Shown here: piece after piece, positions 34,874-43,013 of the stretch
Numbering within the stretch: position 1 is the stretch's first letter
How the letters are laid out: the number at the start of each line of letters is the position of its first letter
Origin: Pseudomonadota bacterium
GTDB taxonomy: Bacteria; Pseudomonadota; Alphaproteobacteria; Rhizobiales; Devosiaceae
DNA: 64,000 bases
Direction: 5' to 3'
NCBI GenBank assembly: GCA_023388175.1
Contig: JAEWGT010000011.1
Coordinates: forward strand, 1-64,000
The notes under the pieces: generated by a model
What the model was told of the DNA's origin: nothing
The model's database searches: none
Seen by the model: only the letters and a program-made list of their open reading frames with translations
Made by a program: the position numbers and the translations under genes

Positions 34874-36418
34874 TTAGATCACATCCGGCAGCCGCGCCGC
34901 CATCAGCGCCCTGGTCAGCCTGTGTTGCGGCGCGGCAAACAAATTCTCCGGCCTTCCTTCCTCCACGATCTTGCCGGCCTCCATCACCAGCACCCGGTCG
35001 GCCATGGCGGCGACCATGTCGAGATCGTGGCTGATGATAAGATAGGTCAACCCATGTTCGGCCTGAAGCCGCGCCAGGAGCTTCAGCACGTCCCCGCGCA
35101 CCGAGACATCGAGCGCCGAGACCGGCTCGTCCAGCACGACAAGCCGCGGCCGGGTCACCACGGCCCGGGCAATGGCGAGGCGCTGGCGCTGGCCGCCGGA
35201 AAATTCATGCGGAAAGCGGCTGAGCATGACTGGATCGAGCCCCACCGAAGTGATGGCTTCATGCAGCCGCGCCTGCCGCTCCGACGCGGACAGTGGCCCC
35301 AACAGCCGCAGCGGTTCGGCCAGCGACTGCGCCACGCTCATGCGCGGATCGAAACTGGAAAACGGGTCCTGGAACACCAGCGACAGGCCCGCGCGCAGTT
35401 TTGGCGGCAGGTCACGCCCGCGATAGGCCTGTCCATCGAGCCGGAACTGTCCTTCGCTGGCGCTGTCCAGCCCGACGATCATCCGGGCCAGCGTGGTCTT
35501 GCCGCAGCCCGACGGGCCCACCAAGGCCACGCATTCGCCCGAAGCGATTGAGAAGCTGACCGTGTCGACCGCCCGCAGGGGTGCAGCGCCCAGCGGCCAG
35601 AATCCACCCTGACGATAGGCGCGGCTGACCCCGTCGACCTCAAGGAGCGGCCCGCCGATCCTGTGGTGCGCCTGCCGCCTGTCCATGCGGCTCGCCGCCA
35701 CGAGCCTCTGCGTATACTCCGCCTGCGGCGACCCGAGCACCTGCCGCGTCGCGCCCGTCTCCACCAATTGGCCGGCCTGCATCACCCCGACCCGGTCGCA
35801 CAGGGCCGCGACGGCGCGGATGTCATGGCTGATGAAGAGGAGCGTCATCCCGCGCCGGTCGCAGATGGCCGCGATCAGGTCGAGCACCATGGCCTGGGTG
35901 ATGACATCGAGCGCCGAGGTCGGTTCGTCCGCAATCATCAGGTCCGGTGCGCTGGCCAAGGCCATGGCGATCATGGCGCGCTGGCGCTGCCCACCCGAGA
36001 GCTGATGCGGAAAGCGGCGCGCATGGCCCGCCTCAAGGCCCACTTCGGAGAGCAGCGCCATGACATCGGCGCCACTTTGCGAGAGATCCGCAGCCTCCTC
36101 GATCTGGTGCCCGATGCTCATCAGCGGATTGAGCGCGGTCATGGGTTCCTGAAACACCATGCCGATGCGTCTGGCCCGCAGCCTCGCCATCTCCCGCTCG
36201 TTGCCGGGCAGGGGCGCGCCATCGAAGCGGATCGTGCCCGATACCTCTGCATTATCCGGCAACAGACCGGCTATAGCCAATGCTGTCAGCGACTTGCCCG
36301 AGCCGCTTTCGCCGATAATGCCGAAGCGTTCGCCCTTTTCGATGGCCAGCGACAGGCCCGACACGGCGGCGCGGCCATCGAAGGCAATGGAGAACGTGTC
36401 GATCTCAACCAGCGCCAT
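34874..36418 (-). CDS. Peptide-type ABC transporter ATPase, two fused nucleotide-binding domains
   Basis: This 514-aa protein carries two complete ABC domains, equivalent to OppD/DppD and OppF/DppF fused. The first has Walker A GESGSGKS and signature LSGGQRQR; the second has GPSGCGKT and FSGGQRQRLAIARA, each with LVVLDEP- or MIADEPTSALD-type Walker B. It powers uptake of a peptide or related solute through the two adjacent permeases. ATG 36418 overlaps the upstream permease gene by 14 bp. Confidence 0.94.
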   Translation of the reverse strand: MALVEIDTFSIAFDGRAAVSGLSLAIEKGERFGIIGESGSGKSLTALAIAGLLPDNAEVSGTIRFDGAPLPGNEREMARLRARRIGMVFQEPMTALNPLMSIGHQIEEAADLSQSGADVMALLSEVGLEAGHARRFPHQLSGGQRQRAMIAMALASAPDLMIADEPTSALDVITQAMVLDLIAAICDRRGMTLLFISHDIRAVAALCDRVGVMQAGQLVETGATRQVLGSPQAEYTQRLVAASRMDRRQAHHRIGGPLLEVDGVSRAYRQGGFWPLGAAPLRAVDTVSFSIASGECVALVGPSGCGKTTLARMIVGLDSASEGQFRLDGQAYRGRDLPPKLRAGLSLVFQDPFSSFDPRMSVAQSLAEPLRLLGPLSASERQARLHEAITSVGLDPVMLSRFPHEFSGGQRQRLAIARAVVTRPRLVVLDEPVSALDVSVRGDVLKLLARLQAEHGLTYLIISHDLDMVAAMADRVLVMEAGKIVEEGRPENLFAAPQHRLTRALMAARLPDVI

Positions 36419-37253
36419 GATTGAGCCCCTCCCGGCGCAGGCGTGGGTCCATGGCGTCGCGCAATCCGTCCCCGGCAATGTTGAGGGCAATGACGATGAG
36501 GACGATGGTGAGGCCGGGCACAATGCCCAGCCACGGATGGATCAGAAAGAGGCTCTGCGAGTCGCGCAGCATCAGCCCGAGGCTGGTCGCGGGCGCCTGC
36601 GTCCCGAGCCCGATATAGGACAGGCCCGCTTCCGAAAGGATGCCCAGCGACAGCTGGATCGTACCCTGGACGATGATGAGGCTCGAAATATTGGGCAACA
36701 GATGCCGCGCGGCGATGGCAGCATTGCCCAAGCCTGCCAACCGTCCCGCCGCGACATAATCCTGCGTGGCAATGGCCAGCGCGCCGCCCCGCGCCACCCG
36801 CGCAAAGACCGGGATGTTGAATATGCCGATGGCGATGATGGCGTTGATCTCGCCCGGCCCGGCGAGCGTGGCGATGAGGATGGCAATGACCACGGAGGGA
36901 AAGGCGAAGGTGACATCGGAAATCCGCAGCACCAGCCATTCCACCGCCCCGCCCCAGGCCGCTGCCGCCAGCCCCATCGGTACGCCAATGCCAATGCCGA
37001 TCACCAGCGCCGAGGCGGCGACGAGGAACGATGTCAGCGTGCCGCTCATCACCAGCGAAAGCATGTCGCGGCCCAGATGATCGGTGCCGAGCCAATGGGC
37101 GGCGCTGGGAGGGGCAAAGCGGCGGGCAATGACGATCTGTTCGATGGGATAGGGCGTCCAGACCAGCGAGAGAAGGCCCAGCAGCGCAAAGGCCAGCGCC
37201 GCGCCAAGGCCGATGACAAGGCTCGGATGACGAAAAAGCTGATGCCACCTCAT
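36405..37253 (-). CDS. Peptide-type ABC transporter permease (DppC-like)
   Basis: This 282-aa integral membrane protein has the N-terminal helix and extended loop seen in DppC/OppC (HWLGTDHLGRDMLSLVMSG). About six helices follow, with the EAA-type cytoplasmic loop EAGLSYIGLGTQAP just after ARHLLPNISSLIIVQ. It pairs with the DppB-like permease whose gene overlaps it by 4 bp. Confidence 0.93.
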   Translation of the reverse strand: MRWHQLFRHPSLVIGLGAALAFALLGLLSLVWTPYPIEQIVIARRFAPPSAAHWLGTDHLGRDMLSLVMSGTLTSFLVAASALVIGIGIGVPMGLAAAAWGGAVEWLVLRISDVTFAFPSVVIAILIATLAGPGEINAIIAIGIFNIPVFARVARGGALAIATQDYVAAGRLAGLGNAAIAARHLLPNISSLIIVQGTIQLSLGILSEAGLSYIGLGTQAPATSLGLMLRDSQSLFLIHPWLGIVPGLTIVLIVIALNIAGDGLRDAMDPRLRREGLNHGAG

Positions 37254-38200
37254 GCGCCCTGCCTCCGCAGGCGCGGATCGACAAGCGCATAGAGGAGGTC
37301 GGTGATGAACATGGTGGCGGTCACGGCCAGCACCAGAACCACGGTGGCGCTGCGCACCAGCACCAGATCGCGCTCTGTCACTGCGGTGAAGATCAGCCGC
37401 CCGAGGCCCGGCAGATAGAAGACATTTTCGACGATGATCGTCCCGGCAATGAGAAAGGCGAATTGCAGGCCCAGGATTGTCAGCACCGGCAGCATGGCAT
37501 TGCGCAATCCATGCCGCCAGATAGCCTCGGCCCGCGTCAGCCCCTTGGCGCGGGCGGTGCGGATGAAATCTTGGCCCGTAACATCGACCAGCGCCGTGCG
37601 CATGACGCGCGCCAGTATGGAGGCCTGCGGCAGAGCCAGCGCCAGCCCGGGCAGGATCAACCCGCGAAAGGCAGCGGCGGGATTTTCATGCCAGGGCGTA
37701 AACCCGCCGGTGGGCAGCCAGCGCAGGGTGACGGCAAAGACCAGCGTCAGCAGCATGCCGAACCAGAAATTGGGTATGGCAATCCCGGTTTGCGCCAGCA
37801 CCATCAGGCCCGTATCGGTTGCCCTGCCGCGCCGCATCGCCGCGACAATGCCTAGCGGCAGGCCGATCGCCATGGAGAGCACCATGGCCATTGCGGTCAG
37901 CGGCAAAGTGACGGCCATGCGCTCGGCGATCAACCCGCCAATGGCGGTGCGCTGGGTGGCGGACATGCCGAAATCGCCCTGCACCATGCCCGAAATCCAG
38001 CCGAAGAACCGCTCATGCGCCGGCAGATCGAGTCCCATCTGCGCCCGCAAGGCGGCAACGCTGGCTTCGGACGCATTGATGCCGAGCACGAACCGGGCGG
38101 GGTCACCGGGGAGCAGGTCGAGCAGCACGAAGATGACCAGCGCCGCGATGAAGAGCGTCGCGGCAAAGGTGAGGAGGCGGCGGAGGAGATAGGGGATCAC
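37250..38200 (-). CDS. Peptide-type ABC transporter permease (DppB-like)
   Basis: This 316-aa protein starts with IPYLLRRLLTFAATLFIAALVIFVLL split over one helix. It has LPGDPARFVLG, FGMSATQRTAIGGLIAERMAVTLPLT and the EAA loop ARAKGLTRAEAIWRHGLRNAMLP of DppB/OppB permeases. A GTG start at 38200 is preferred because GAGG lies 8 nt upstream; an in-frame GTG 5 codons earlier is possible. A family A repeat separates it from the binding-protein gene. Confidence 0.92.
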   Translation of the reverse strand: MIPYLLRRLLTFAATLFIAALVIFVLLDLLPGDPARFVLGINASEASVAALRAQMGLDLPAHERFFGWISGMVQGDFGMSATQRTAIGGLIAERMAVTLPLTAMAMVLSMAIGLPLGIVAAMRRGRATDTGLMVLAQTGIAIPNFWFGMLLTLVFAVTLRWLPTGGFTPWHENPAAAFRGLILPGLALALPQASILARVMRTALVDVTGQDFIRTARAKGLTRAEAIWRHGLRNAMLPVLTILGLQFAFLIAGTIIVENVFYLPGLGRLIFTAVTERDLVLVRSATVVLVLAVTATMFITDLLYALVDPRLRRQGA

Positions 38201-38238
38201 TGAGCAACCTCGCACCCATGAATGCGCGGCTCCTGCGC

Positions 38239-38355
38239 CTCCCTCCCCCTTGAGGGGAGGGAATGAGGGTGGGGGTGCAGGCGCATCAACGAGCGCGGCG
38301 TATTGGGAAACCGCAGAACCCCCACCCCAGCCCTCCCCTCAAGGGGGAGGGGGAA
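38239..38355. repeat. Family A mosaic repeat at a binding-protein/permease junction
   Basis: CCCTCCCCCTTGAGGGGAGGG and CCCTCCCCTCAAGGGGGAGGG-like ends face each other across about 75 nt. It fills the gap between the substrate-binding protein gene and the first permease gene of the peptide-type operon. Confidence 0.85.
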
Positions 38356-38383
38356 GGCTGGTGTTGGCTGTCCTATCGCGCCC

Positions 38384-39856
38384 TTATTCCACCCAGCGGA
38401 TATCCCGCAGTACCACGCCTTCGATAGGCGCATTGGGCCACATGCCTTCGAGCTTGGCGTTCCACACACCGGTCTGGGCCAGTTCGAACAGATAGCCGTT
38501 GACGGCGTCTTCGCTGATAATGGTCTGGATGTCCTGCGCCAGTCGCTGACGCTCGGCCTCGTCGGTAGTGGCATTGAGCGTCTCGTTGAGAGCCTGAACA
38601 TCAGGATTGTCATAGCCGAAATAGTAATTGGGATCGGCATAGATGCCAATGTCGAACGGCTCGACATGGCTGATGATCGTGAGGTCGAAATCCTTGTTGG
38701 TCAGCACGTCTTCGAGCCACTGCGCCCATTCCACGTTGATGAGCTCAAGGCGAATGCCCACCTGCGCGAACTGACTGGCGAGGATCTGCCCGGACAGCCG
38801 CGCATAGGCGACCGGCGGCAGTTTCAGCGTGGCCGAAAACCCGTCGGGATAGCCCGCTTCGGCCAGCAGCGCCTTGGCGGCTTCGGGGTCATAGGGATAG
38901 GTCTCGGTCAGGTCGAGATAATAGGGATGGTGCGGCGCGAAATGGGTGCCGATGGGCACGCCATAGCCATAGGTGGCGCCGTCGATGATTTCCTGCCGGT
39001 TGAGCGCATGGGCCATGGCCTGGCGTACGCGCAGGTCGCTGAACGGCTCCTTGGCATTATTGGTGCCGAGGATCGTTTCGCCCTCGGTCGAGCCGACCAG
39101 AACCTTGAACTCGGGATTGTTCTCGAACACGGTCAGCGCCTCGGGCGCAAAATTGTTGGTGCCGTCGACATCCCCGGCCAGAAGCGCATTGGTCAGTGTC
39201 GCCGTATCGCCGATGAAGAGATAGGTCGCCTTGGTCAGGGCCGGAGCCTCGCCCCAATAGGCGCCATATTGCTCGAGAATGACGCGGCTGCCGCGATCCC
39301 ATTGCACGAAGGCAAAGGGGCCGGTGCCGATGGGCTCGCCGGCATTGTTGTCGGCGCTTTCCGGCGCCACGATCACCGCGTCGCCACGCCCCAGATTGAA
39401 CAGGAACAGCCCATCGGGCCGGGACAGGGTGAACTCGACCGTCTGCGGATCGATGACCGTGACCGCTTCAATTGGCTCGTAAAGCGCCTTCTGCGCATTG
39501 ACGCTGTCCTCGGCCAGGATGCGATCGAAGGTGAACTTGACGTCCTCGGCATCGAAGGTCGTGCCGTCATGGAAGGTCACGCCTTCATGCAGGCTGAAGG
39601 TGAAAGTCAGCCCATCGTCGCTGATCGTCCAGCTGTCGGCAAGGCCGGGCTGCACGGCGCCATTCTGGTCGATGCGGGTCAGGCCCTCGAAGACATTCTG
39701 ATAGACCACAACATCGATGGCTTCCGCTGCACCGGCTGTCGGGTCGAGCGCCGGGGGCTCCAGCGCCACGCCGATGCGGATTTCGGTGGGCTGCGCGAAA
39801 GCGGCGCTCGTGGCCAGAACGAGGCCGGCGGCAGCCAGCATCAGGGTCTTGGTCAT
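38384..39856 (-). CDS. Peptide-type ABC transporter substrate-binding protein
   Basis: This protein of about 490 aa belongs to the family 5 extracellular binding proteins. A signal peptide (MTKTLMLAAAGLVLATSAAFA) precedes the mature start QPTEIRIGVALEPPALDP. LTFTFSLHEGVTFHDGTTFDAEDVKFTFDR is read as the family signature in segments. It captures a peptide, nickel complex or other small solute in the periplasm. Two adjacent ATGs are possible; 39856 has the better spacing from GAGGAG. It is first in the four-gene operon SBP-permease-permease-ATPase. Confidence 0.93.
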   Translation of the reverse strand: MTKTLMLAAAGLVLATSAAFAQPTEIRIGVALEPPALDPTAGAAEAIDVVVYQNVFEGLTRIDQNGAVQPGLADSWTISDDGLTFTFSLHEGVTFHDGTTFDAEDVKFTFDRILAEDSVNAQKALYEPIEAVTVIDPQTVEFTLSRPDGLFLFNLGRGDAVIVAPESADNNAGEPIGTGPFAFVQWDRGSRVILEQYGAYWGEAPALTKATYLFIGDTATLTNALLAGDVDGTNNFAPEALTVFENNPEFKVLVGSTEGETILGTNNAKEPFSDLRVRQAMAHALNRQEIIDGATYGYGVPIGTHFAPHHPYYLDLTETYPYDPEAAKALLAEAGYPDGFSATLKLPPVAYARLSGQILASQFAQVGIRLELINVEWAQWLEDVLTNKDFDLTIISHVEPFDIGIYADPNYYFGYDNPDVQALNETLNATTDEAERQRLAQDIQTIISEDAVNGYLFELAQTGVWNAKLEGMWPNAPIEGVVLRDIRWVE

Positions 39857-39944
39857 CATCGTCTCCTCAAGCCGAGGCGCGAACAGGCAACCTCTTGCCC
39901 TAGATATAGGCCAATTGGCATGGCGAAAGCACCCGCCGAAAGTG

Positions 39945-41537
39945 TCAAACTTTTCGCCTATCTCCGGCCCAGGAAGCAAGAATGACCGGGATCGTGCCCA
40001 CCAGCACGATGCAGAGCGCCGGCAGCGCGGCCTGCGCGAAAAGCCCCACATTGGCCCGCGAATATATCAACGTCGCCAGCGTCTCGACGCCCATGGGCCG
40101 CAGCAGCAGCGTCGCGGGCAGTTCCTTGACGATCTCGACAAAGACCAGCATGCCCGCAGACAGCAGGGCGGGCGAAAGCGTGGGCAGGTCGACGCGGAAA
40201 AAGGTGCGCATGCGGCTCGCGCCCAGCGCCCGGCTGGCATCGAGCATGCGATTGCCGCGCTTTTTCATCGCCGCATCCAGCGTCGAATGGCTGACGGCCA
40301 GGAAGCGGATCGCATAGACATAGATCAGCGCCGCCATGGAACCGGAAAGGATCAGTCCCGGCCGCCAGTCGAACAGCGCCATTGTCATGCGGTTGAACCA
40401 GAGATCGGCCTGGCCCAGCGGCTGCAACAGGCCCAGCGCCAGCACCGTGCCGGGAATGGCGTAGCCGAGCGTGGCAATGCGGATCAGGCCCGAAGTCGCG
40501 CCCGGTCTTTCGCTCATCCGGGCCGCGAGCAGGCCGATCGACACCGTTACCATTGCCCCGACGGTGCCCAGGATGATGGTCGGCACCAGCGCCCGCCACA
40601 TCAATTGCAGCGTCTCGGGATGGTAGAGCCGCACCGACAGATAGGCCAGTTCGCCCGCCGGAATGCCGAAGCCGAAAAGGAACAGCAGGGCGCAGAAGCC
40701 GAAGGCCAGCACCCGCCGTCCACCGGTCAGCACTTCCCGCGCCGGAGGCACGCGGCTGTCGCGCTGGGCCGCGTAGGTGCGGTTCCGCCGCGCCTTCTGC
40801 TCGGCGATGATGAGCAGGCCAATGACCAGCACCACCGTCACCGCCAATTGCGCCGCCCCGCCGAAATCGGAGCGGTTGATCCAGGTGGAGAAGATGACAT
40901 TGGTGATCGAATTGATGCCGAAATATTGCACCGCGCCCAGATCGTTGACCACTTCCATCATGGCCAGCGTCATGCCGACGACCAGCGCCGGGCGGGCAAT
41001 GGGCAGCACCACTGCAAAGAAGGTCCGCGCGCCATTGGCCCCAAGCGTGCGGGCGGCAATGCTGAGCGAGGTCGACTGCATCAGGAAAAAGGCGCGACAG
41101 GCGACATAGACGTAAGGGTAGAGCACGGCGGACAGAACCAGCACCGCCCCCCAATGGCTCTTGATATTGGGGAACCAGTAGTCGCGGATCGTCGTCGCGC
41201 CGGTCACTTCGCGGATGAAGCTCTGGATCGGGCCGGTAAAGTCGAGAAATTCGACATAGGAATAGGCGGCGAGATAGGTCGGTACCGCCAGCGGCAATAC
41301 CAGCGCCCAGTCGAACAGGCGCCGCAGCGGAAAATCATAGTGGGTCACGAGCCAGGCAGCGGTGAGACCCCCAGCGCCGGTTATGAGGCCCACCGAAATC
41401 ATCAATATCCCGGTTTCGCGCAGCGCGGTCGGCAGCATGGTGGCGGCCAGCGCAGTGCTGGTTCCCCATGCGCCCAGCGCCGCAATGGTCAGCCAGATGA
41501 TGGGCACGCCGACCACCAGCACCAGAACAAGCGGCAA
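39945..41537 (-). CDS. Fe(3+)-type ABC transporter permease (FbpB/SfuB-like), start uncertain
   Basis: This protein of at least 530 aa has two fused permease domains (about 12 helices). Each has an EAA loop (SIAARTLGANGARTFFAVVLP and DASRALGASRMRTFFRVDLP), as in ferric-iron permeases. The first canonical start in frame is TTG 41537, but it has no ribosome binding site. The frame stays open to 41615, encoding AVDATQRRFERTGGVFALPV, and a GGAGTGGAG sits 8 nt before an ATA codon at 41598-41600. The true start may be that ATA. It follows the iron-binding protein gene; no cognate ATPase gene is present. Confidence 0.88.
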   Translation of the reverse strand: MPLVLVLVVGVPIIWLTIAALGAWGTSTALAATMLPTALRETGILMISVGLITGAGGLTAAWLVTHYDFPLRRLFDWALVLPLAVPTYLAAYSYVEFLDFTGPIQSFIREVTGATTIRDYWFPNIKSHWGAVLVLSAVLYPYVYVACRAFFLMQSTSLSIAARTLGANGARTFFAVVLPIARPALVVGMTLAMMEVVNDLGAVQYFGINSITNVIFSTWINRSDFGGAAQLAVTVVLVIGLLIIAEQKARRNRTYAAQRDSRVPPAREVLTGGRRVLAFGFCALLFLFGFGIPAGELAYLSVRLYHPETLQLMWRALVPTIILGTVGAMVTVSIGLLAARMSERPGATSGLIRIATLGYAIPGTVLALGLLQPLGQADLWFNRMTMALFDWRPGLILSGSMAALIYVYAIRFLAVSHSTLDAAMKKRGNRMLDASRALGASRMRTFFRVDLPTLSPALLSAGMLVFVEIVKELPATLLLRPMGVETLATLIYSRANVGLFAQAALPALCIVLVGTIPVILASWAGDRRKV

Positions 41538-41651
41538 GACCGGCAGGGCAAAAACCCCGCCGGTCCGCTCAAATCGTCTCTGTGTCGCGTCGACTGCTAT
41601 GCCGAAAACTCCACTCCGTTTCTATCTGCACGCTGACTCGCCGGCTCCTGC

Positions 41652-41772
41652 GCCCCCTCGCCCCTCAGGGGAGAGGGTTGGGGTGAGGGGTGAAGGCCTC
41701 TCAGCTTGAAACGCGATCTGAACCCCTCATCCGGCCCTTCGGGCCACCTTCTCCCCCTCAGGGGAGAAGGGG
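41652..41772. repeat. Family A mosaic repeat at the iron binding-protein/permease junction
   Basis: CCCCTCGCCCCTCAGGGGAG and TTGGGGTGAGGGGTG form the left part; CCTCATCCGGCCCTTCGGGCC and CTTCTCCCCCTCAGGGGAG the right. It lies between the Fe(3+)-binding protein gene and its permease gene, the same position as the element at 38239-38355. Confidence 0.85.
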
Positions 41773-41785
41773 AGCAGCGGCGCTC

Positions 41786-42832
41786 TTAGTTCTGCGCGCC
41801 TTCGTCGAACTTCAGCTCGTCCACCAGCTGGGCGGCGAGGGCACGGTTGGCGGCCACTTCGGTCAGCGGCACCTGCGAAGCCTTCAGCTCACCCCAGCTG
41901 GCGACCAGATCATTGATCGGTGCGCCTGGAACGACCGGAAATTCGTAATTGGTGTCGGCATAGATCGACTGTGCCTCATCCGAGAGCAGGAAGGCGATCA
42001 GCGCATTGGCGTTCTCGAGATTGGGAGCGTGTGCCGCGATGAAGCCGCCGGCCACGTTCACCTGGGTGCCTTCGCCCTCGGCGTCGGGATAGATGATGCG
42101 GGCGGAATTGGCCCAGTCCTTCTGCTCCGGCTCGGCGTCGTTATTGAGCATCGCACCCATGTAATAGGTGTTGACGATGGCCAGGTCGCACGAGCCTTCG
42201 AGGATCGACTTGACCTGCTGGCGGTCATTGCCGGTCGGGGGGAAGGCGAGGTTGTCGCGCACGCCAGCAAGCCAGGTGCGGGCAGCGTCTTCGCCATGCT
42301 GGGCGATGTAGTGGGCGATCAGGCCAATATTGTAGGCATGGGTGCCGGTGCGGGTGCAGATGCGGCCCTTCCACTCGTCGCTGGTCAGGTCGTCATAGGT
42401 CAGCGCGGTGGCGTCAACGCGATCCTTGGAGACGTAGAACACGCGGCTGCGCAGCGACAGCGCGGTCCAGTTGGCATCCTCGTCGCGGAAGGCAGCCGGT
42501 ACGCGCTCTTCGAGAACCGGCGTGGTGATGGGCTGGGTCAGGCCCTTTTCTTCGGCGCTGACCAGATTGCCGATATCGACGGTCAGAACGACGTCGGCGG
42601 GCGACAGCTCGCCTTCGGCTTCGACGCGATCAAGCAGGCCATCGCCGGCATAGAGCACGTTGGCAGTAATGCCGGTTTCGGCGGTGAACTGGTCAAGCAG
42701 CGGCTGGAGCAGGCTCTGCTCGCGATAGCTGTAGATATTGACTTCGCCGCTCTGGGCAAAGGCTGGTGCGGCAACGCCGCACAGAATGGTGGTGGCCAGA
42801 AGGGCGCCGAAAATACGCGCTGTCTTGGTCAT
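41786..42832 (-). CDS. Fe(3+) ABC transporter substrate-binding protein
   Basis: This 348-aa FbpA/FutA-like protein has a signal peptide ending FAQ and mature start SGEVNIYSYREQSLLQPLLDQF. The paired-tyrosine region VNTYYMGAML and FIAAHAPNLENANALIAFLLSDEAQ are typical of ferric-binding proteins. It binds Fe(3+) in the periplasm. ATG 42832 follows AGGAG. A possible Irr-type iron box lies about 110 bp upstream. Confidence 0.93.
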   Translation of the reverse strand: MTKTARIFGALLATTILCGVAAPAFAQSGEVNIYSYREQSLLQPLLDQFTAETGITANVLYAGDGLLDRVEAEGELSPADVVLTVDIGNLVSAEEKGLTQPITTPVLEERVPAAFRDEDANWTALSLRSRVFYVSKDRVDATALTYDDLTSDEWKGRICTRTGTHAYNIGLIAHYIAQHGEDAARTWLAGVRDNLAFPPTGNDRQQVKSILEGSCDLAIVNTYYMGAMLNNDAEPEQKDWANSARIIYPDAEGEGTQVNVAGGFIAAHAPNLENANALIAFLLSDEAQSIYADTNYEFPVVPGAPINDLVASWGELKASQVPLTEVAANRALAAQLVDELKFDEGAQN

Positions 42833-42936
42833 CTGCTTCTCCTGCTGCATCGGGTTTCAAGGGCCCGTTTGACGGGGGCTTAATGGCCGTCGCGGCAGAT
42901 AAAGTCAATAAACCCAATGAAAACAATTGCTTACAG

Positions 42937-42953
42937 GCTAGAATGGTTCAAAA
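42937..42953. promoter_or_regulatory. Possible Irr/ICE-type iron control box
   Basis: GGCTAGAATGGTTCAAAA matches the rhizobial ICE pattern TTTAGAA-N3-TTCTAAA at 11 of 14 fixed positions. It lies upstream of the ferric-binding protein gene in an AT-rich intergenic stretch. The mismatches leave it tentative. Confidence 0.35.
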
Positions 42954-43013
42954 CTGTGCAGCAAAATTCCAGTAGTTTCAGCCTATTAGCTGACCGTGAA
43001 AATCTTATTATTT

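Noticed and set aside
39717..41636. 639-codon plus-strand frame opposite the iron permease gene
   Set aside because: Composition is rich in His, Gln, Arg and Gly as expected for an antisense frame of a membrane protein gene; no domain is visible.
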